A stretch of DNA of 64,000 nucleotides from Bemisia tabaci (lineage: Eukaryota > Arthropoda > Insecta > Hemiptera > Aleyrodidae), in contig NC_092797.1 of the NCBI RefSeq assembly GCF_918797505.1, positions 17,497,372-17,561,371 on the forward strand, given 5' to 3'. The notes under the pieces are model-generated. The model had not been told where the DNA came from. It saw only the letters and a list, made by a program, of their open reading frames with translations, and ran no database searches. A program made the position numbers and the translations under genes. Positions 21,985 to 33,707 of the stretch are shown here, piece by piece (position 1 is the stretch's first letter; each line of letters starts with the position of its first letter).

Positions 21985-22871
21985 CAGGGCCGGATTCACC
22001 TACTTGCCTCCCATGTGCCGTCTACATTTTGCCGACCCCTTCTCATTCGTTTTGAAACTCGATAAAAACCATCAAATGAACTTGCCAACGGGGGAGGGAT
22101 GCATAAGACGCATTTACTCGTGTTGAACACATTTGTTGGGAAAGCCCTGTCAACACTACTAGTAAAAGTTCACGGAACTTTGCGCGAAAGTTAAGTTCCG
22201 TAAACCTATCTCTGTGTGGCCTTCCATTCATAAGAAATGAACGAAAAAATTATAGAAGGAACAAACATAAATGTGGTTCAATGATTTTAACTTCCGCCGC
22301 GCCGCCGCGCCGCGCAGACCGCACCGTGTTGGACGCAATGCGTGAAGTATTCACGCAGTCTTGTAGGCGCTATGCGTTTCACGCTGACCGCATTGTGTTT
22401 GGCGCAATGCGTGAAGTATTCATGCATTCTTGTAGGCACTATCCGTTTCACGCTGACCGCAATGACCTGTGTTTGACTGTGTTTGATGCAATGCGTGAAG
22501 TATTCGTGCAGGCGCGAAAGTTCGCGAAAGTTCGCGAAAGTTAAGTTCCGTAAACCTATCTCTGTGTGGCCTTCCATTCATAAGAAATGAACGAAAAAAT
22601 TATAGAAGGAACAAACATAAATGTGGTTCAATGATTTTAACTTCCGCCGCGCCGCCGCGCCGCGCAGACCGCACCGTGTTGGACGCAATGCGTGAAGTAT
22701 TCACGCAGTCTTGTAGGCGCTATGCGTTTCACGCTGACCGCATTGTGTTTGGCGCAATGCGTGAAGTATTCATGCATTCTTGTAGGCACTATCCGTTTCA
22801 CGCTGACCGCAATGACCTGTGTTTGACTGTGTTTGATGCAATGCGTGAAGTATTCGTGCAGTCTTGTGCAG
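21985..22871 (+). mobile_element. Family E hAT-type element with internal 350-bp tandem duplication
   Basis: Starts CAGGGCCGGATTCACC and proceeds as the full copy at 46971 (CATTTGATGG-type inverse, TAAGTTCCGTAAACC, CATAAATGTGG, then the unit array). A segment of 350 bp, about 22191-22540, is repeated almost without change at about 22541-22870: TAAACCTATCTCTGTGTGG occurs at 22201 and 22551. Each half holds three units around CAATGCGTGAAGTATTC. The right end of the element is missing and is replaced by the hairpin at 22873. Near identity of the two halves points to a recent duplication or an assembly artefact. Confidence 0.85.
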
Positions 22872-22872
22872 T

Positions 22873-22953
22873 GTTTTTTTTTAGAGAGAAAACATCGCAT
22901 TCGATACTGATATCGAAACTGCATTCGAATGCGACATTTTCTCTCTAAAAAAA
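22873..22953. repeat. 81-bp hairpin at the broken end of family E
   Basis: TTTTTTAGAGAGAAAA at left pairs with TTTTCTCTCTAAAAAA at right, and TCGCATTCGA pairs with GAATGCGA inside. It sits exactly where the family E copy stops and family F begins. It may be a tiny MITE, a terminal hairpin, or a product of break repair. Confidence 0.75.
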
Positions 22954-22958
22954 CCACG

Positions 22959-23138
22959 CCTTTATTACGTTGAATTTCTTTGTTAAAATTGGTAAGTGAG
23001 TGCTTTAGTCTCCTGACAACAGAATTGCAATCTCAAAATTGGAGAAAAATGACGAGTAGCTAAAAAATGGAACCAATTGATGCGATATATCGCATGCCGT
23101 TCTGACACAAAATATGGCGTCCATCGAATCACCTTAAA
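22959..23138 (-). repeat. Family F dispersed repeat, copy 1
   Basis: Inverse relative of 28354-28536. Shared strings include CTTTATTACGTTGAATTT, GAATTGCAATCTCAAAATT with AAAAATGAC, GATGCGATAT, TGACACAAAA and TCCATCGAATCACCTT. About 180 bp long in both copies, with no obvious inverted ends. Nature unknown; it could be part of a larger transposon or a SINE-like unit. Confidence 0.7.
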
Positions 23139-23169
23139 GTTTTGCTTAGTCCAGATGTTAAATTCGACA

Positions 23170-23830
23170 AAAGGCGATGAAACCCATCCTAAGTGCTCCG
23201 TCCTCTCTCGGCGAGAGTAGTAAGGCGTGCACCTTGAATCGGGATCGTGTGCATACGGTCGCGGGTAACATATGCGCATCCGTTTTCACGGGTTCACGTC
23301 ATCGACGGGTCCTTGTCGCGACCTCGTCCTCCGCCTCCTCCTCACCCCTGGCTCCCGGCGACGACGTTGAGTGAGTACGCGAGTGCGGGCCAACCGAACG
23401 CTGAATGAAAGGAGTCGAGGCAGACGCGGAGCGAGATGAACCCAAGCGTTGTATCAATTTGAGCGGAATCTGATTAATCTATCCCTATTGTTGTGTGACG
23501 CAACCATATGGAGTGTGCAGATCCGAGAGAGAAATCCTCGACCCTGCCCGGCGAAACCGCAGCACTCATTGGGGTCCGTTATTGGAGTTGGGTGTTTCTT
23601 CGCGAAGGAGGTGGAGGTGGATCCAGATCCAGCTGAGAGACTGGGGCAGACGGCTCCAGCGCAGCCACATCGGGGGGATTTCGTCGGGGGTCCGAGGGAC
23701 TTTCCGCCGTGAGCGATGGCTCTCCAAGAGGGCAACCCTGGCCCAGGGACGGACTGTACGAGATGTAAATGCGCTCTGCACCGATGCCGTGTGGTGTGGA
23801 CCACTTAGACGGGGTAAGAATCGAAACACC
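23170..23830 (+). other. CpG-rich patch, possible first exon or promoter
   Basis: GC and CpG content are well above the flanks. Several frames stay open on both strands, the longest 23495-24016 on plus. None shows a known domain, and overlapping open frames on both strands argue for composition rather than coding. A 30-residue ATG frame at 23716-23808 encodes a cysteine-rich peptide and is followed by GGGGTAAGAAT, which resembles a splice donor. A promoter or 5' UTR exon of an unseen gene is possible but unproven. Confidence 0.3.
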
Positions 23831-25135
23831 ACCGGGCATGTTTCCTCATTAAAATTTCATGCAGGACGCGTGTGCCCTGTCGCAAAGGACAGGTGCCTCC
23901 AGAGGCCTTTTCTGGTCCTGATATTGGCCGAAACTTTGGAATCCTCGACGATTCTCGAAGTAGCAGATTATACTTGGATCGAGTTAATCAGAGAGGAACC
24001 AACCCACATTAAGTAAGTTGAAACTGAGAAAAAAAGGATTGAAGTTTTATCCTTGCAAAAGGCTGCACCGGGTCTGCAGCGTCGCGAACAGAGACACAGC
24101 GCACTTCTTTCCAGTCTCGATACACCAAAAAATAGGCTACGTAATTACAGTATCTACGTATCTATTTTATCTATTACGTATCTACAGTAATTAAATTGGA
24201 ATTTTATTTCAATTTTTTTTATTACATTTAAATAACTCATCGTGGCAATTTTTAGGTAAAAAATAGTGAAAGTTCAACTTTGGAAACAAAACAAAAACTT
24301 AGAAACATGTGTTGGGCATTTTTAATAAAGTCAAAAACTTCTAGGGCATCTGCCTCTTCTGACCCTTCCAAAATCTACTCGTAAGTGAGGGATTGACGTT
24401 TTAAAATTTTAATCAGCAAATTTAAATTTCGCGAGGAAAATACCAAAAACGACATAAGTCTAATGGATCACTGAAGACGAGTTTATAGTTTCATAAAAAG
24501 TGGAGATGGGTTTCACAAAAGTGTCCTTCATTTCACCTACAAGCAATATGTATTTGCGAAGAAATCAGCGCAACTAAACAAATTATTTCTTTATAAGGCA
24601 CAACTGCAATTTGTTCAGTGCCTTGTCCAGCCCAGGTAGACTCCGTTGTTTTGGCAAACGGAACATTTGAATACTCAAACCAAGAAATGAAGACGAAACC
24701 ATCGGACAGCATTTGCGTAAATGTCTGTGGGAAAAAGTCATCTATTCCAGACATACACGAAAGTCAGCCTCAACAACTTTTGATACAATTTAAACATTAG
24801 TAAGGAGGTACCTACTATTCTAATCAGTCAGTAGTAACCCCTAAAAAAGTTTGGACCTCTAAAATTTTATGCTGCTCTCTTTATTTTCTTAGTATGAGAC
24901 AGTTTTATCATGTCGATATTTCATCGGGAATAAACTGCGTCACTATCGCGGAAAATTCAATTAGCGGACGTTGAAACTCTGTACCTCCGACCTCCAAAGT
25001 ATAGAGTGGCAGAGAGGTATAACATCTCGTTCTTCGTATTGGACGATTGGACATGTCTCTTCTTCCTCTTTATATACGTAGACTCAATTCAAGACTCGCT
25101 CGATTGCTCGATTCTACTAAATTTTAGTAATGAGT
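23831..25135. other. AT-rich non-coding segment
   Basis: Near 24138-24196 short repeats of TACGTATCTA and TACAGTAATT form a small palindrome-like cluster. Nothing else recognised. Confidence 0.4.
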
Positions 25136-25413
25136 CTCACTGAAACCAATTTTTTTTTAGATAATTTTTTGAATTAAAGCGTCGTATCTTGTCGACAAAA
25201 TGTGTTTTTTTAGTTAAAGAAACGTTGTTTTACTATCGCTAGGTTTAAGTTGAAAAAACGATCGAAAAACTCAAATTTCTTTAACTCGAAACAACTAACT
25301 TTAAGTTAAATCCGGATGAATTTAACTTTTTTTTTTAAAAAAAAAAACAAATTTTGTCGCCAGGAAACGACGCTTTAATTCAAAACAATATCTCAGGAAA
25401 TTTTATTTTCAGT
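25136..25413. mobile_element. Palindromic MITE with CACTGAAA ends (family L)
   Basis: Left CACTGAAACCAATTTTTTTT and right ATTTTCAGTG followed by TA. Inside, GAATTAAAGCGTCGT pairs with ACGACGCTTTAATTC, and TTGTCGACAAAA with TTTTGTCGCCA. The centre has AT-rich repeats of TTTAAGTT and TTTAACT. Left flank TC instead of TA suggests erosion. Single copy here; its ends resemble families J and K. Confidence 0.65.
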
Positions 25414-25689
25414 GTACAGATTCGACCCTCATGAATATTGTGCTGAATCTTTGATTGTATAGTATGAATTTTGTTTTGAGCGATGACCTGCTTTTACGAA
25501 ATTTCTCCACGTACTAAATCCGCATATTTGGCGCAGGGATCGAAGTCTCCAGGGGACTTTCCCGGAAACGTTCTCGGAGGTTCTCGGAGCACAAGTAACT
25601 GCTCCGTAACGAGCGCGCATATTCTTGTTTGTGTTTCCCTATTAACATTTCCCGGGAAAGAAGATTCCATCCGGAAAATCTCAAGAACG

Positions 25690-26350
25690 GGAAAGCTCCC
25701 TCTTTAACCTCAAATTCGGCATCGGTGGCGGCGCGGCGTATTAAGTCGGAGTCATAACTATGCATTGCGGAGTCAGTATGGTCGTTGAGCCCGCAGTTGC
25801 GATCCTCCGTAAAATTCGCCATTTTCACCCCGATAAAATAGACCGCCTCCCCCGCAAATTGGCAATACGATGAGTTCAACGTTGCCAAAGCGCAGATTTT
25901 CCCATTAGCCGTTGTGCAAAGAAGGCGGATTTCCAGACGAAAGTCGGCAATGGCTGCCCGATCAACAGGAGATTTGTTAAGAGCTGGCGTCTGTGTGTGT
26001 TCGTGTGAGGGTGCTCGTGTCTGTGTGCATGCATGACACAACTCGAACCCGACTTTCGAGACAACATGTTGTGGGAGGCAATGCTGCTCCGCCGTGCCCG
26101 TGCGAAAACCGCCTAACTCCGGGGGGTTCCCTATCTAGATGGGCGGTTTTTACCCGGCGCGGGGGTTCGGTTCCTCGGCGGAAGGGTGGGAGGGGCGGGC
26201 GGGAAGCTTGGGGCGTGCACCTCTGCCTATGTATATTTTGTGCTGTGCAGTTTTCAATATGAATGAAGCTCCGATCTGACTCTGATCCGTCGCTGCTAAG
26301 CAGGGTCTCATCTACTTTTCACAACGCCATCCGCGTCCTTCTCCGTTAGC
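25690..26350. other. CpG-rich patch with short GT repeat
   Basis: Includes a GT-rich stretch near 25990-26032 and GC-rich DNA at 26070-26215. Open frames lack domains. At 26271-26306 the string CTGCTAAGCAGGGTC with CGATCTGA upstream faintly recalls the internal promoter of 5S rRNA genes. The match is too short to call. Confidence 0.3.
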
Positions 26351-26555
26351 GTCAGGATCGCCCCGCTACGAGGCGAGGAATTTTACGGATACGAAGTGGG
26401 GCAACAGTAATTTCGATGCGAAAAAATGAAACGGTGAGCCAGTTACGAGTCTTGCAGATTTGTTTTGATGGCTGGGTCTTATTGATCAGCGCACGATAAA
26501 ACTCATCCAGCTTGGTTGAACGAACGGAAAAAAATTCCTCGAGCTCTTTGCGCTA

Positions 26556-26803
26556 CCGCGCTGAGGGAAAACGACGTAAGAGCCTTCAGACGTTGTCAAA
26601 TGTCCTTTGACAAATCACGAATTTTTGGGAAAACTAGTACAAAATTTTCTTCTGATTTCTCAGAGAGATTTCGTACGTAATTTGATCTAATATGTCTCAA
26701 CATTTTAAGGAAAAATATGTATAACTTTTTTTAAAAATAAATATTATCTGAGAGAAAATTTGGCAACATCCAAATGCTCATACGGCGTTTTTTCTCAGCA
26801 CGG
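26556..26803. mobile_element. Family M MITE, copy 2
   Basis: Left CCGCGCTGAGGGAAAACGAC and right GGCGTTTTTTCTCAGCACGG are the inverted ends, with GACGTTGTCAAATGTCC and its partner AAATTTGGCAACATCC inside. The centre repeats TTAAGGAAAAATATGTATAA. More diverged than the copies at 6287 and 60090. Confidence 0.75.
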
Positions 26804-27452
26804 CAGTGCGGATGATCCTGAGCAGGCGAAGAGAGGAGATTTAGAACCTAGTATGCGCCATCAGATATTACTAAAAGGAAGACTGTCCAGTGTCCAGTAT
26901 CCACGAAGTTTTTCGCCGTAGTGGAACCTATATGACTTCTCTTTATTGACTTTTCATTGGCAAATTTTCTGAAAATGTCCGTCTTACTCTCACAGCAAGA
27001 ACTATTATTCGCGCGCCATTGGCTTTCTGTTAAATAGAGGAACAGTTCAAAGCAACACCTGGTAGCGTTTATTACCAGATTTCGAATTTCCGTTCTTTAA
27101 CGTTGAAAAAAAAAAAAAATTCCTTCAAACGTTGAATACAACTCCGTGCGCCTTCATTTCGATGCTTATGTAACTGGAGCTACCTGGAAGTTCATATTGT
27201 TGTACCATGCGTTGTGCTCGTAAGTTTCGGTTTGCATGTTTGATTCAAATCCCATCTAAATGAAGGCTGACTGCTGGAAGCACGGAAGAATTTTCGGCTA
27301 ATCAATTTTCGTAGAGTTGAGTGAAAAATCGGCTCTTGAAATTTCGATCGAAAACTAATTCTCTCTCTCTCTTTTTCCTCTCCCCCCCCCCTCTCTTGAC
27401 TACAGGGATAAGTTGCATTTTTTGCCAAGACAGGAAATGTAGAGTATTAAAG

Positions 27453-27617
27453 CAGTGACTAGTCGTGCTTTGCGATATTTCGATTGTCATGCTATTTAAA
27501 CCTATGGAAAAGGATCGATAGACAGGGTCTTCGCAGCGAACACCTTAATAATCGATTCTTTATCATAGGTTTAAATGGTATTACAAGCGATGTATCGAAA
27601 AGCACGCCACGCCTTTC
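27453..27617. mobile_element. Family B hAT-like MITE, copy 3
   Basis: Left CAGTGACTAGTCGTGCTTTG and right AAAGCACGCCACGCC are diverged inverted ends. The core contains TATTTAAACCTATGG, AAAGGATCGATAGACAGG, AATAATCGATTCTTT and CATAGGTTTAAATGG. The direction of the asymmetric loop is the reverse of the copy at 18824. Non-coding. Confidence 0.72.
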
Positions 27618-28353
27618 CATGAAAGATCTTCATGAGACTCAGAGGCCATATCTGTCCCACAAAGATGCTCCAGTTTATAACGTCTATATTTTTTTCAGGC
27701 AAATTTCAATGAAGTCTGATCCCTATAACATAAAACCATTATTTTCGATTATTCGGGGATGAGAGGGTGGAGGGTGTCATGTAATCCCAACGAAGTCTGG
27801 CAACACTGCAGGGTGCTCGGCTCTAAATCATGACTCATATGTGCCACACTACAAATTCTACGAGTCCGCTAATACGATCCGTCCTCGGTGAGTTTTTAAT
27901 TAGATGTAAATTACGAAATCGAGACTTTTCCTCCGACTATTGTCGTGCCACTTGGTCGAGTGGTTGTGGTCGCTCTGGCGTTTCGAAATTTGAGAAAAGA
28001 ACAAGAAAGGAGTGGGAGGCGCTGGCCCCTTACTCTTCTGCCCTTTCACCTTTATTCTTCGCCCCCTGTGCCGTGTCTTATGCGTAAGTCTATGGAGCAT
28101 GCTACGCCGCCGTGGCGATAACCTTTGAAATCGTGCGGGCATAGATTTTTATTTAATCTGAAATGTATACCACTTGTTTCGCGGTATAAGATTTAAGAAG
28201 AATTCAATTATTGGAATCTTAATTGCAATTACATACATTCATAATGTGCGGGAGATATGTACATTTTTGAATAATGTTAAGAGCTCCGAATATTTTAGTT
28301 GTTGATCCTCAGTAAAATATTTCACGTTGCAGGTCTCAATAATTGCTCTCTTC
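27618..28353. other. Non-coding segment
   Basis: Open frames at 27830-28087 on plus and 27900-28142 on minus overlap and show no domain. No element ends recognised. Confidence 0.35.
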
Positions 28354-28536
28354 AAGGTGATTCGATGGACACCATTTTTTGTGTCAGAGCGACATACTGA
28401 CGCATATCGCATCGACACGTTCCATAATTTCAGCTATTTGTCATTTTTTTTCGAATTTTGAGATCGCACTTCTGTTGTAATGAGACTGTAGAACTCATGT
28501 ACCAAATTTGAAAAATAAATTCAACGTAATAAAGGC
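28354..28536 (+). repeat. Family F dispersed repeat, copy 2
   Basis: AAGGTGATTCGATGGACACC, TTTTTGTGTCAGA, CATATCGCATCGA, ATTTGTCATTTTTTTTCG and AATTCAACGTAATAAAGGC are the inverse of 22959-23138. Boundaries are defined only by where similarity stops. Confidence 0.7.
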
Positions 28537-31353
28537 AGGATTTTATCTAACGCATTGAAAGCCCTGATATTAATAGAGATATAGACTCGTGGCAGGGCTC
28601 ATGTCACAATAGACATAGTTCCTTTTGATTTAATTACGTCCAAATAAATCCTCGCAATAGCTGTCGTAAGGCTGTATGATTAACTCTCATATATCCGAAA
28701 AACGTATTGTGATTTAAAAAATTAAAATCTTAAATTTTCTGCTGAAAAGGAAAATATTTATACCCCAAGACGGAGAGATGCTTGGATATGTCGAGAAGAA
28801 CCTGCTTGATTCAAAGGATAATATGCTTCCGAGGACATTTTCTCAGTGGCAAAAAGACTATTTCTGCTTGAATCAAGTAACTTTTATCTATAGCGTTTAA
28901 AAAAATGTCTAACTTTGCTTAATGCCTATGCGTCACGTCTCTTGCAAATATTTCACGATACCGTATTATCGATCATAGGATTAAATAGCAAATGACTGAT
29001 ATCATCAAAACCTCCATTATTTTGTTTACAGGAACGAATAAGGGGCTCAAATACTCGGAATTTTAGAATCGTTTTGATTTAATGGGGCTTCGATGTTAAT
29101 CCGAACATACCCAATTCCTAAATGGAGCTAATGTGTTTAAAAGTCTAGAGACAGGAAAAACCTTTCAATCACGAGGCAGGAGACAGTTTTCCGAGAGCCG
29201 CGGGAGGAATGTCCGTCGGAGGCCTCGTAAAAGAGAGGATATTATTTATATTTACCTTTAAAAATAAAATATTATGATTACAGCCACTTCGGAGTCGGCC
29301 CGAGAGCATCGAGATAATGAGAGTGAAAAAAATCCCTCGCTTGTTTTTTGAGTAAACATTCGACCGCGGCTATGGAAATGCGCGATTACTGCTCTGTTGA
29401 TTTTCCGTAGGTGTGTTCGCTCTCCGCGAAGAGGCTAAATTTTTGTCGCATGGTAATGAGATTTCCCTGCGTGTTCGGGATCGGGTTCACGTCGCTGATC
29501 ACCTTATTTTTCTTCTTATTTTCCCGCAGATTGAGTTTAGATTATTCCTCGCGCGGTTGTTGCATTTACTCGGGAGTCCTCGGTTGTCCAGCGCGAGCTC
29601 GTATGCAAATCGGAGATTTTTTCAGCAATTCCACTAAACCGTCCCTCGGGTGCTCAATTGAACATATTTATATCGAAAAGAACTATGTCGCACGCAATTC
29701 ATATGCACATAGGTCCTTTTAGCATAAATACGTCCATTTAGTGTCCGAGGCACTCATTCACTTGTTTTCAAGGGAGCCCAACCTCGGCGAGATTCCTCAT
29801 CCATATACGTTTGGCCCCGGCGCAGCGGCTGCACTCATTTGTATTCTAATTTCTCGCTCTAGTCAATTTTGGCGGAGTATCAAATATTTTTGACGCACCC
29901 CGCCGCGCCGCCGCGCCGTCGTCTGGCTTTCCGATCGGTATTTCGATACGATTTCCGATGAGTTCCGAGATCGAGTCAGAGGCTCGGCTTACAGAATATG
30001 TTCAATGAACCGGTCAACGCTCTTGACAGACCGCCGGCCACAAGTGCCAAAAATTAAAACTCAATTTACGTAAGAGAAACGTGCGCTGAGAAACCTTCGT
30101 ACCATATCTAGTGGTCCATTGTGACTCTAGAACCCGAGATAGGATAGGATTCAATCCTCTGACTTCTCGTTATGGGCGCGCATTGGTTTCCACTCGCAAA
30201 ATTTTTTGTGCAGAAAATTTGAAAGGGAATTATTGAGCTCAAACCTTCCCTAATGACCCATTTCTTTGCCTTCGATCTCAGTTTTTAAGGGAAAACTTGC
30301 GGAGAGTTTATTGAGCCAGCATAAGTGTCTCATCATTATTCCCGAGAAAAGCTCGGGAACTCTCCTTCAAGGGCGCAGCCTCTTCTCGCCTTGTGAAAAG
30401 TCATTTTTCCGGGCGCGACGCGACGCAGCGAAGAAATCTTTTTCCGAGTTGAGAGGATTAAATAATTCCGTTATGGAAACCCAGCGGAGCGATAAAGTCA
30501 CCCCTCGCCTAATCAGACTGAAATGCACGCATAAGCGCGCATGATACTCATTTACGAAGGAGATCGCAGGAACCTGTACGCGGGCCCCATACATATTTCA
30601 GCAGGGAACGCAGACGCGGCTACTGTAATTACTGCGGGGTAGAATGCTGCGGCCGGAGAAATAATTATGGTGTCTGAGCCGGGAGTTTCTCTAATTATAG
30701 AGAAGGTGGGGAAACTGGGACATAACCGAGGGGACAAGGGTGGGAAAACTCGGAAAAACCAAATTTCATCCACCTGAGATTGATTTCGAATCGATCGCTG
30801 CAAAAAAACTTCACCAATGGATGTATAGGGGACATGGCTCAGTCTATCTATAATTGCGCAACTTTTGTGTATCTATATGAGAATTTAAAACATTCAATGA
30901 TTAATCAATACACCAAAAGGATATTATTTTCAAAAAAAAAAAGAAAAAGTAATTGATAGGAATGATCTAATTTCTAATCAGTTTAGATACTTACATGATA
31001 GCATTCTCCTCAAGATGAAAATGAATTTGAGTATCTTTTTTTCTGTTTCCTTTTGAATTGAAACTGAGCAGTGTCAAAAACAACTGAATATTTTAATTCC
31101 TATCAGGTAATTTAATTTAGCACCCTCTACGATTAGCACGAAGGAAAATATATTCCCTGTGGAAAAGAGATTTAAAAAGAGCCAAAACGTGAGTATACTA
31201 AAATTTGCATAACTCATTTCCGTTGAAAATTTATTGAATTCGTAGGAGTAGTCGTAGACTAGTTTCTAGAGTTAAGATATGGTATTCAGCAATTGAAGCT
31301 ATACAATTTTGGAAAAAATTTTGGGGAAGCCCCCCCCCCCCCCCCCTCGGACC
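28537..31353. other. 2.8 kb without recognised genes
   Basis: Near 28930-28992 a piece (ATTATCGATC, ATAGGATTAAATAGCA) may be a very old family B relic. CpG-rich DNA occurs near 29895-29990 and 30400-30660. A 20-base C run lies at about 31331-31346, just before family G. No exon or RNA gene recognised. Confidence 0.4.
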
Positions 31354-31629
31354 CAGGGTGGCAAAAATGCATGAAAAATAAAATCCTGAAGTTTTACATG
31401 AAATTTCAGAGATTTATGAAAGATATTGACAAATACCGGCTCCTTTTCGTGTTTTGCAAAATGTAAAAATTGTGAAGTTCTACTATTTTTGCGTATCTGA
31501 GTGCCGGTTGCATACTCTAGCGTCTAGCCCCTGGAAATATGAAATATTTCACAGCCTCGTGAAATTTCATAGAATATTTCACTGAAATTTCCAATCTTTC
31601 AATCCTTTCTTACGCTTCATGCCACCCTG
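31354..31629 (+). mobile_element. Family G hAT-type MITE, copy 2
   Basis: Begins CAGGGTGGCAAAAATGCATG and ends CTTCATGCCACCCTG. Flanks CTCGGACC (31346-31353) and CCCGGACC (31630-31637) match at 7 of 8 bases, supporting an 8-bp hAT duplication. The interior (ATACCGGCTCCTTTTCGTG, GTGCCGGTTGCATACTC, TTTCCAATCTTTCAAT) tracks the copy at 16532. Non-coding. Confidence 0.88.
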
Positions 31630-31637
31630 CCCGGACC

Positions 31638-32481
31638 CCTCCACTTGAGATGTCCGTATCCACCCATGTCTCTCCGTACCGAGATTGAAGGGATAGGTGG
31701 CTGATAAATCTCGGAGCGAGGGTGGTTGTAATATTCTTGCGAGATTCACCCTCGCTCATTCTTAATCGTAAATAAACTTTACCTGAAGCATGTGTGCAAT
31801 CCGGAGTAGACGCTGGCGTAAAATTGCTCGTCCGCTAGATGCGCCGCGCCGCGAAGAAATTCAATTTTCCCGGGATGATCCCCCGATGACATACTGCCGT
31901 AATCGCTCGATTTCCTACGTCCGCACATCTCCCGCCATCATTTCAATTTTTGAACGGGTGGCTTGTCCGATATTACATCCATGAGCGACTCCGCTCTGCT
32001 TAGGGCCCCCGTGCATGCGTTCGGGAATGTTATGCTGTATGCGAGCGCAAACCCATGCCATGGGCTGAGGTGCGCCGCGCCGCACAGCACAGCGGAATCA
32101 AAGGTTTTTCTTTCTTTTTTAAATTGGATGCTCCGCGGAACGGGAATAACAATCTATAGGCGTTTATCTCCGGGCTCCTCTGCCACATCTCAGAAAGTTT
32201 TTGCAATTTGAATTTGTTGCTCTCCAAAATGGACCGGGTTTAATAAAAAGGAACCAAGCCACGTCAGCTATTGACAAAATTCACCGGGAAATTTAATTTT
32301 TAACAAGAGAACGTTTGTGCGGATTTTTTGAAAATTCACTAAAATTTGGATAAAATCTGCACAACCGCTCGCGTAAAAAATGCAATTACTCAATTAAATT
32401 TGACAATAGCTGATGTGGCGTAGTTCTTATACCATTTTCCTTGCGGAAAAATTCTGCTGCTTCCTATTGCTAAAGTTTGTA
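31638..32481. other. Non-coding segment
   Basis: Moderately CpG-rich around 31800-32100. Short frames without recognisable domains. Confidence 0.35.
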
Positions 32482-33005
32482 ACGAACTCATCGCAAGGGC
32501 TAAAATGTGAAATATTTTTAGGAGTGGCGATAAGTAGGATCAACAGAGGATCCATATATCCTACCGAAATGAATTTTTCGTCGTCGAGGATTCTGCCCTT
32601 TGAGTCGATGCGGTAGTGGACGCAATTTTTCCTAAAAAATACAATCCTGAAATTTAATGTGGAGCAACTAACTCATTGTAAGGGCTGAAATTTGAAATAC
32701 GTTTAGGGGTGACGATACGTAGGATAAAAATAAGAGGATCTATATATTTTCTACCGAAATGTATTTTCTTTACAGAAGATACTGGCCTTGGAGCCGATGC
32801 GCAAGATCAAGATGGCGACCAGGGTTGCAATTTTCTCGAGATATACAGTCCTGAAATTTAATGTGAAGCAACACACTCATTAAGGGCTAAAATTTGAAAT
32901 ATTTTTAGGGATGACGATATACGTAGCATCAAAATTACAACTTTTCCACCAAGATGACTTTATCTGCATTGAAGATACTGCCCTTGGAGCCAATACGGAC
33001 CAAAT
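32482..33005 (+). repeat. Three diverged tandem units of about 190 bp
   Basis: Units begin near 32482, 32668 and 32872, each with AACTCAT, AAGGGCTAAAATTTGAAAT, GTTTAGGGGTGACGATA-like text, TACCGAAATG, a GAAGATACTG/CCTTGGAGCC box, then TCCTGAAATTTAATGTG. Spacing is 185-204 bp. Divergence between units indicates an old array, either satellite-like or three degenerate repeats of a longer-lived sequence. No conserved open frame spans the units. Confidence 0.75.
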
Positions 33006-33707
33006 GGAAATTTCACGCGACAAATTTCATGAATTTTCGGTATAAAATGATGTGAAAAATATTTTTCAAATAGTTTTTATTTGCTCGGTGTTTTTCTTGC
33101 GTCGTGCGTGTCGCGTAAATATGTTTCATATTTCTCTTAACATTCACGGTTTTGTAAAATTTTCCAAAATACTTCCCTAAAATTTCCAATCGCTCATATT
33201 TTTCATCGCACTTGCGCAACCCTGTCGGCAACGCGTATCGGAGGAGTGGAGAAAAATGAGGAAAGTCGATGTTGCAGACAAGTTCATCGAGCGCCGATTC
33301 GTAGGGGCTGCAGAGCCGAGGAGACTCGTCTGCGAAAATAAATACACGTTGAAAAAGCGTTTCCGCCTCCATGCTTTTAGGCCGGCGAGGGCGAGTGGCG
33401 AGTCAGGGGGTTGGAGAGAGAGCCAAGGAGCGGCTCCCAGTCCCGGGAACGTGGATTTTTTAATATGTGTACGCCAGGTGTATTATTTCTGGTAATTCGT
33501 GGCAGTGCTACGTAATTACCGCGGTCACTGCATCTCCGATTGAGACCTAGTGAGAATTTTGATTTAATAGTGCTCGGCTTAGATCAATATCGCGGCTTGT
33601 GATCCCGGCACCGGACTGCTCCCCCGATCGTCTCGATGAAATGTTGCCTGATTTTTAAGCTCACTCATCCGTCTACGCACCGTTGCTCATTCATTTGCAT
33701 CATTTCA
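33006..33707. other. Non-coding segment
   Basis: Overlapping frames at 33013-33372 (minus) and 33256-33495 (plus) have no recognisable domain. No element ends seen. Confidence 0.35.

Noticed and set aside
22281..22957. Frames with repeated MREVF and SCRRY peptides
   Set aside because: They are translations of the family E tandem units on both strands and recur wherever the DNA repeat occurs, in or out of context.
23495..24016. 173-codon plus-strand frame
   Set aside because: Lies in a CpG-rich patch with overlapping open frames on the other strand and no recognisable domain.
26271..26306. Possible 5S rRNA or 5S-derived SINE fragment
   Set aside because: Only about 15 bases (CTGCTAAGCAGGGTC) match well, with a weak upstream match and no remaining 5S structure or poly-A tail.
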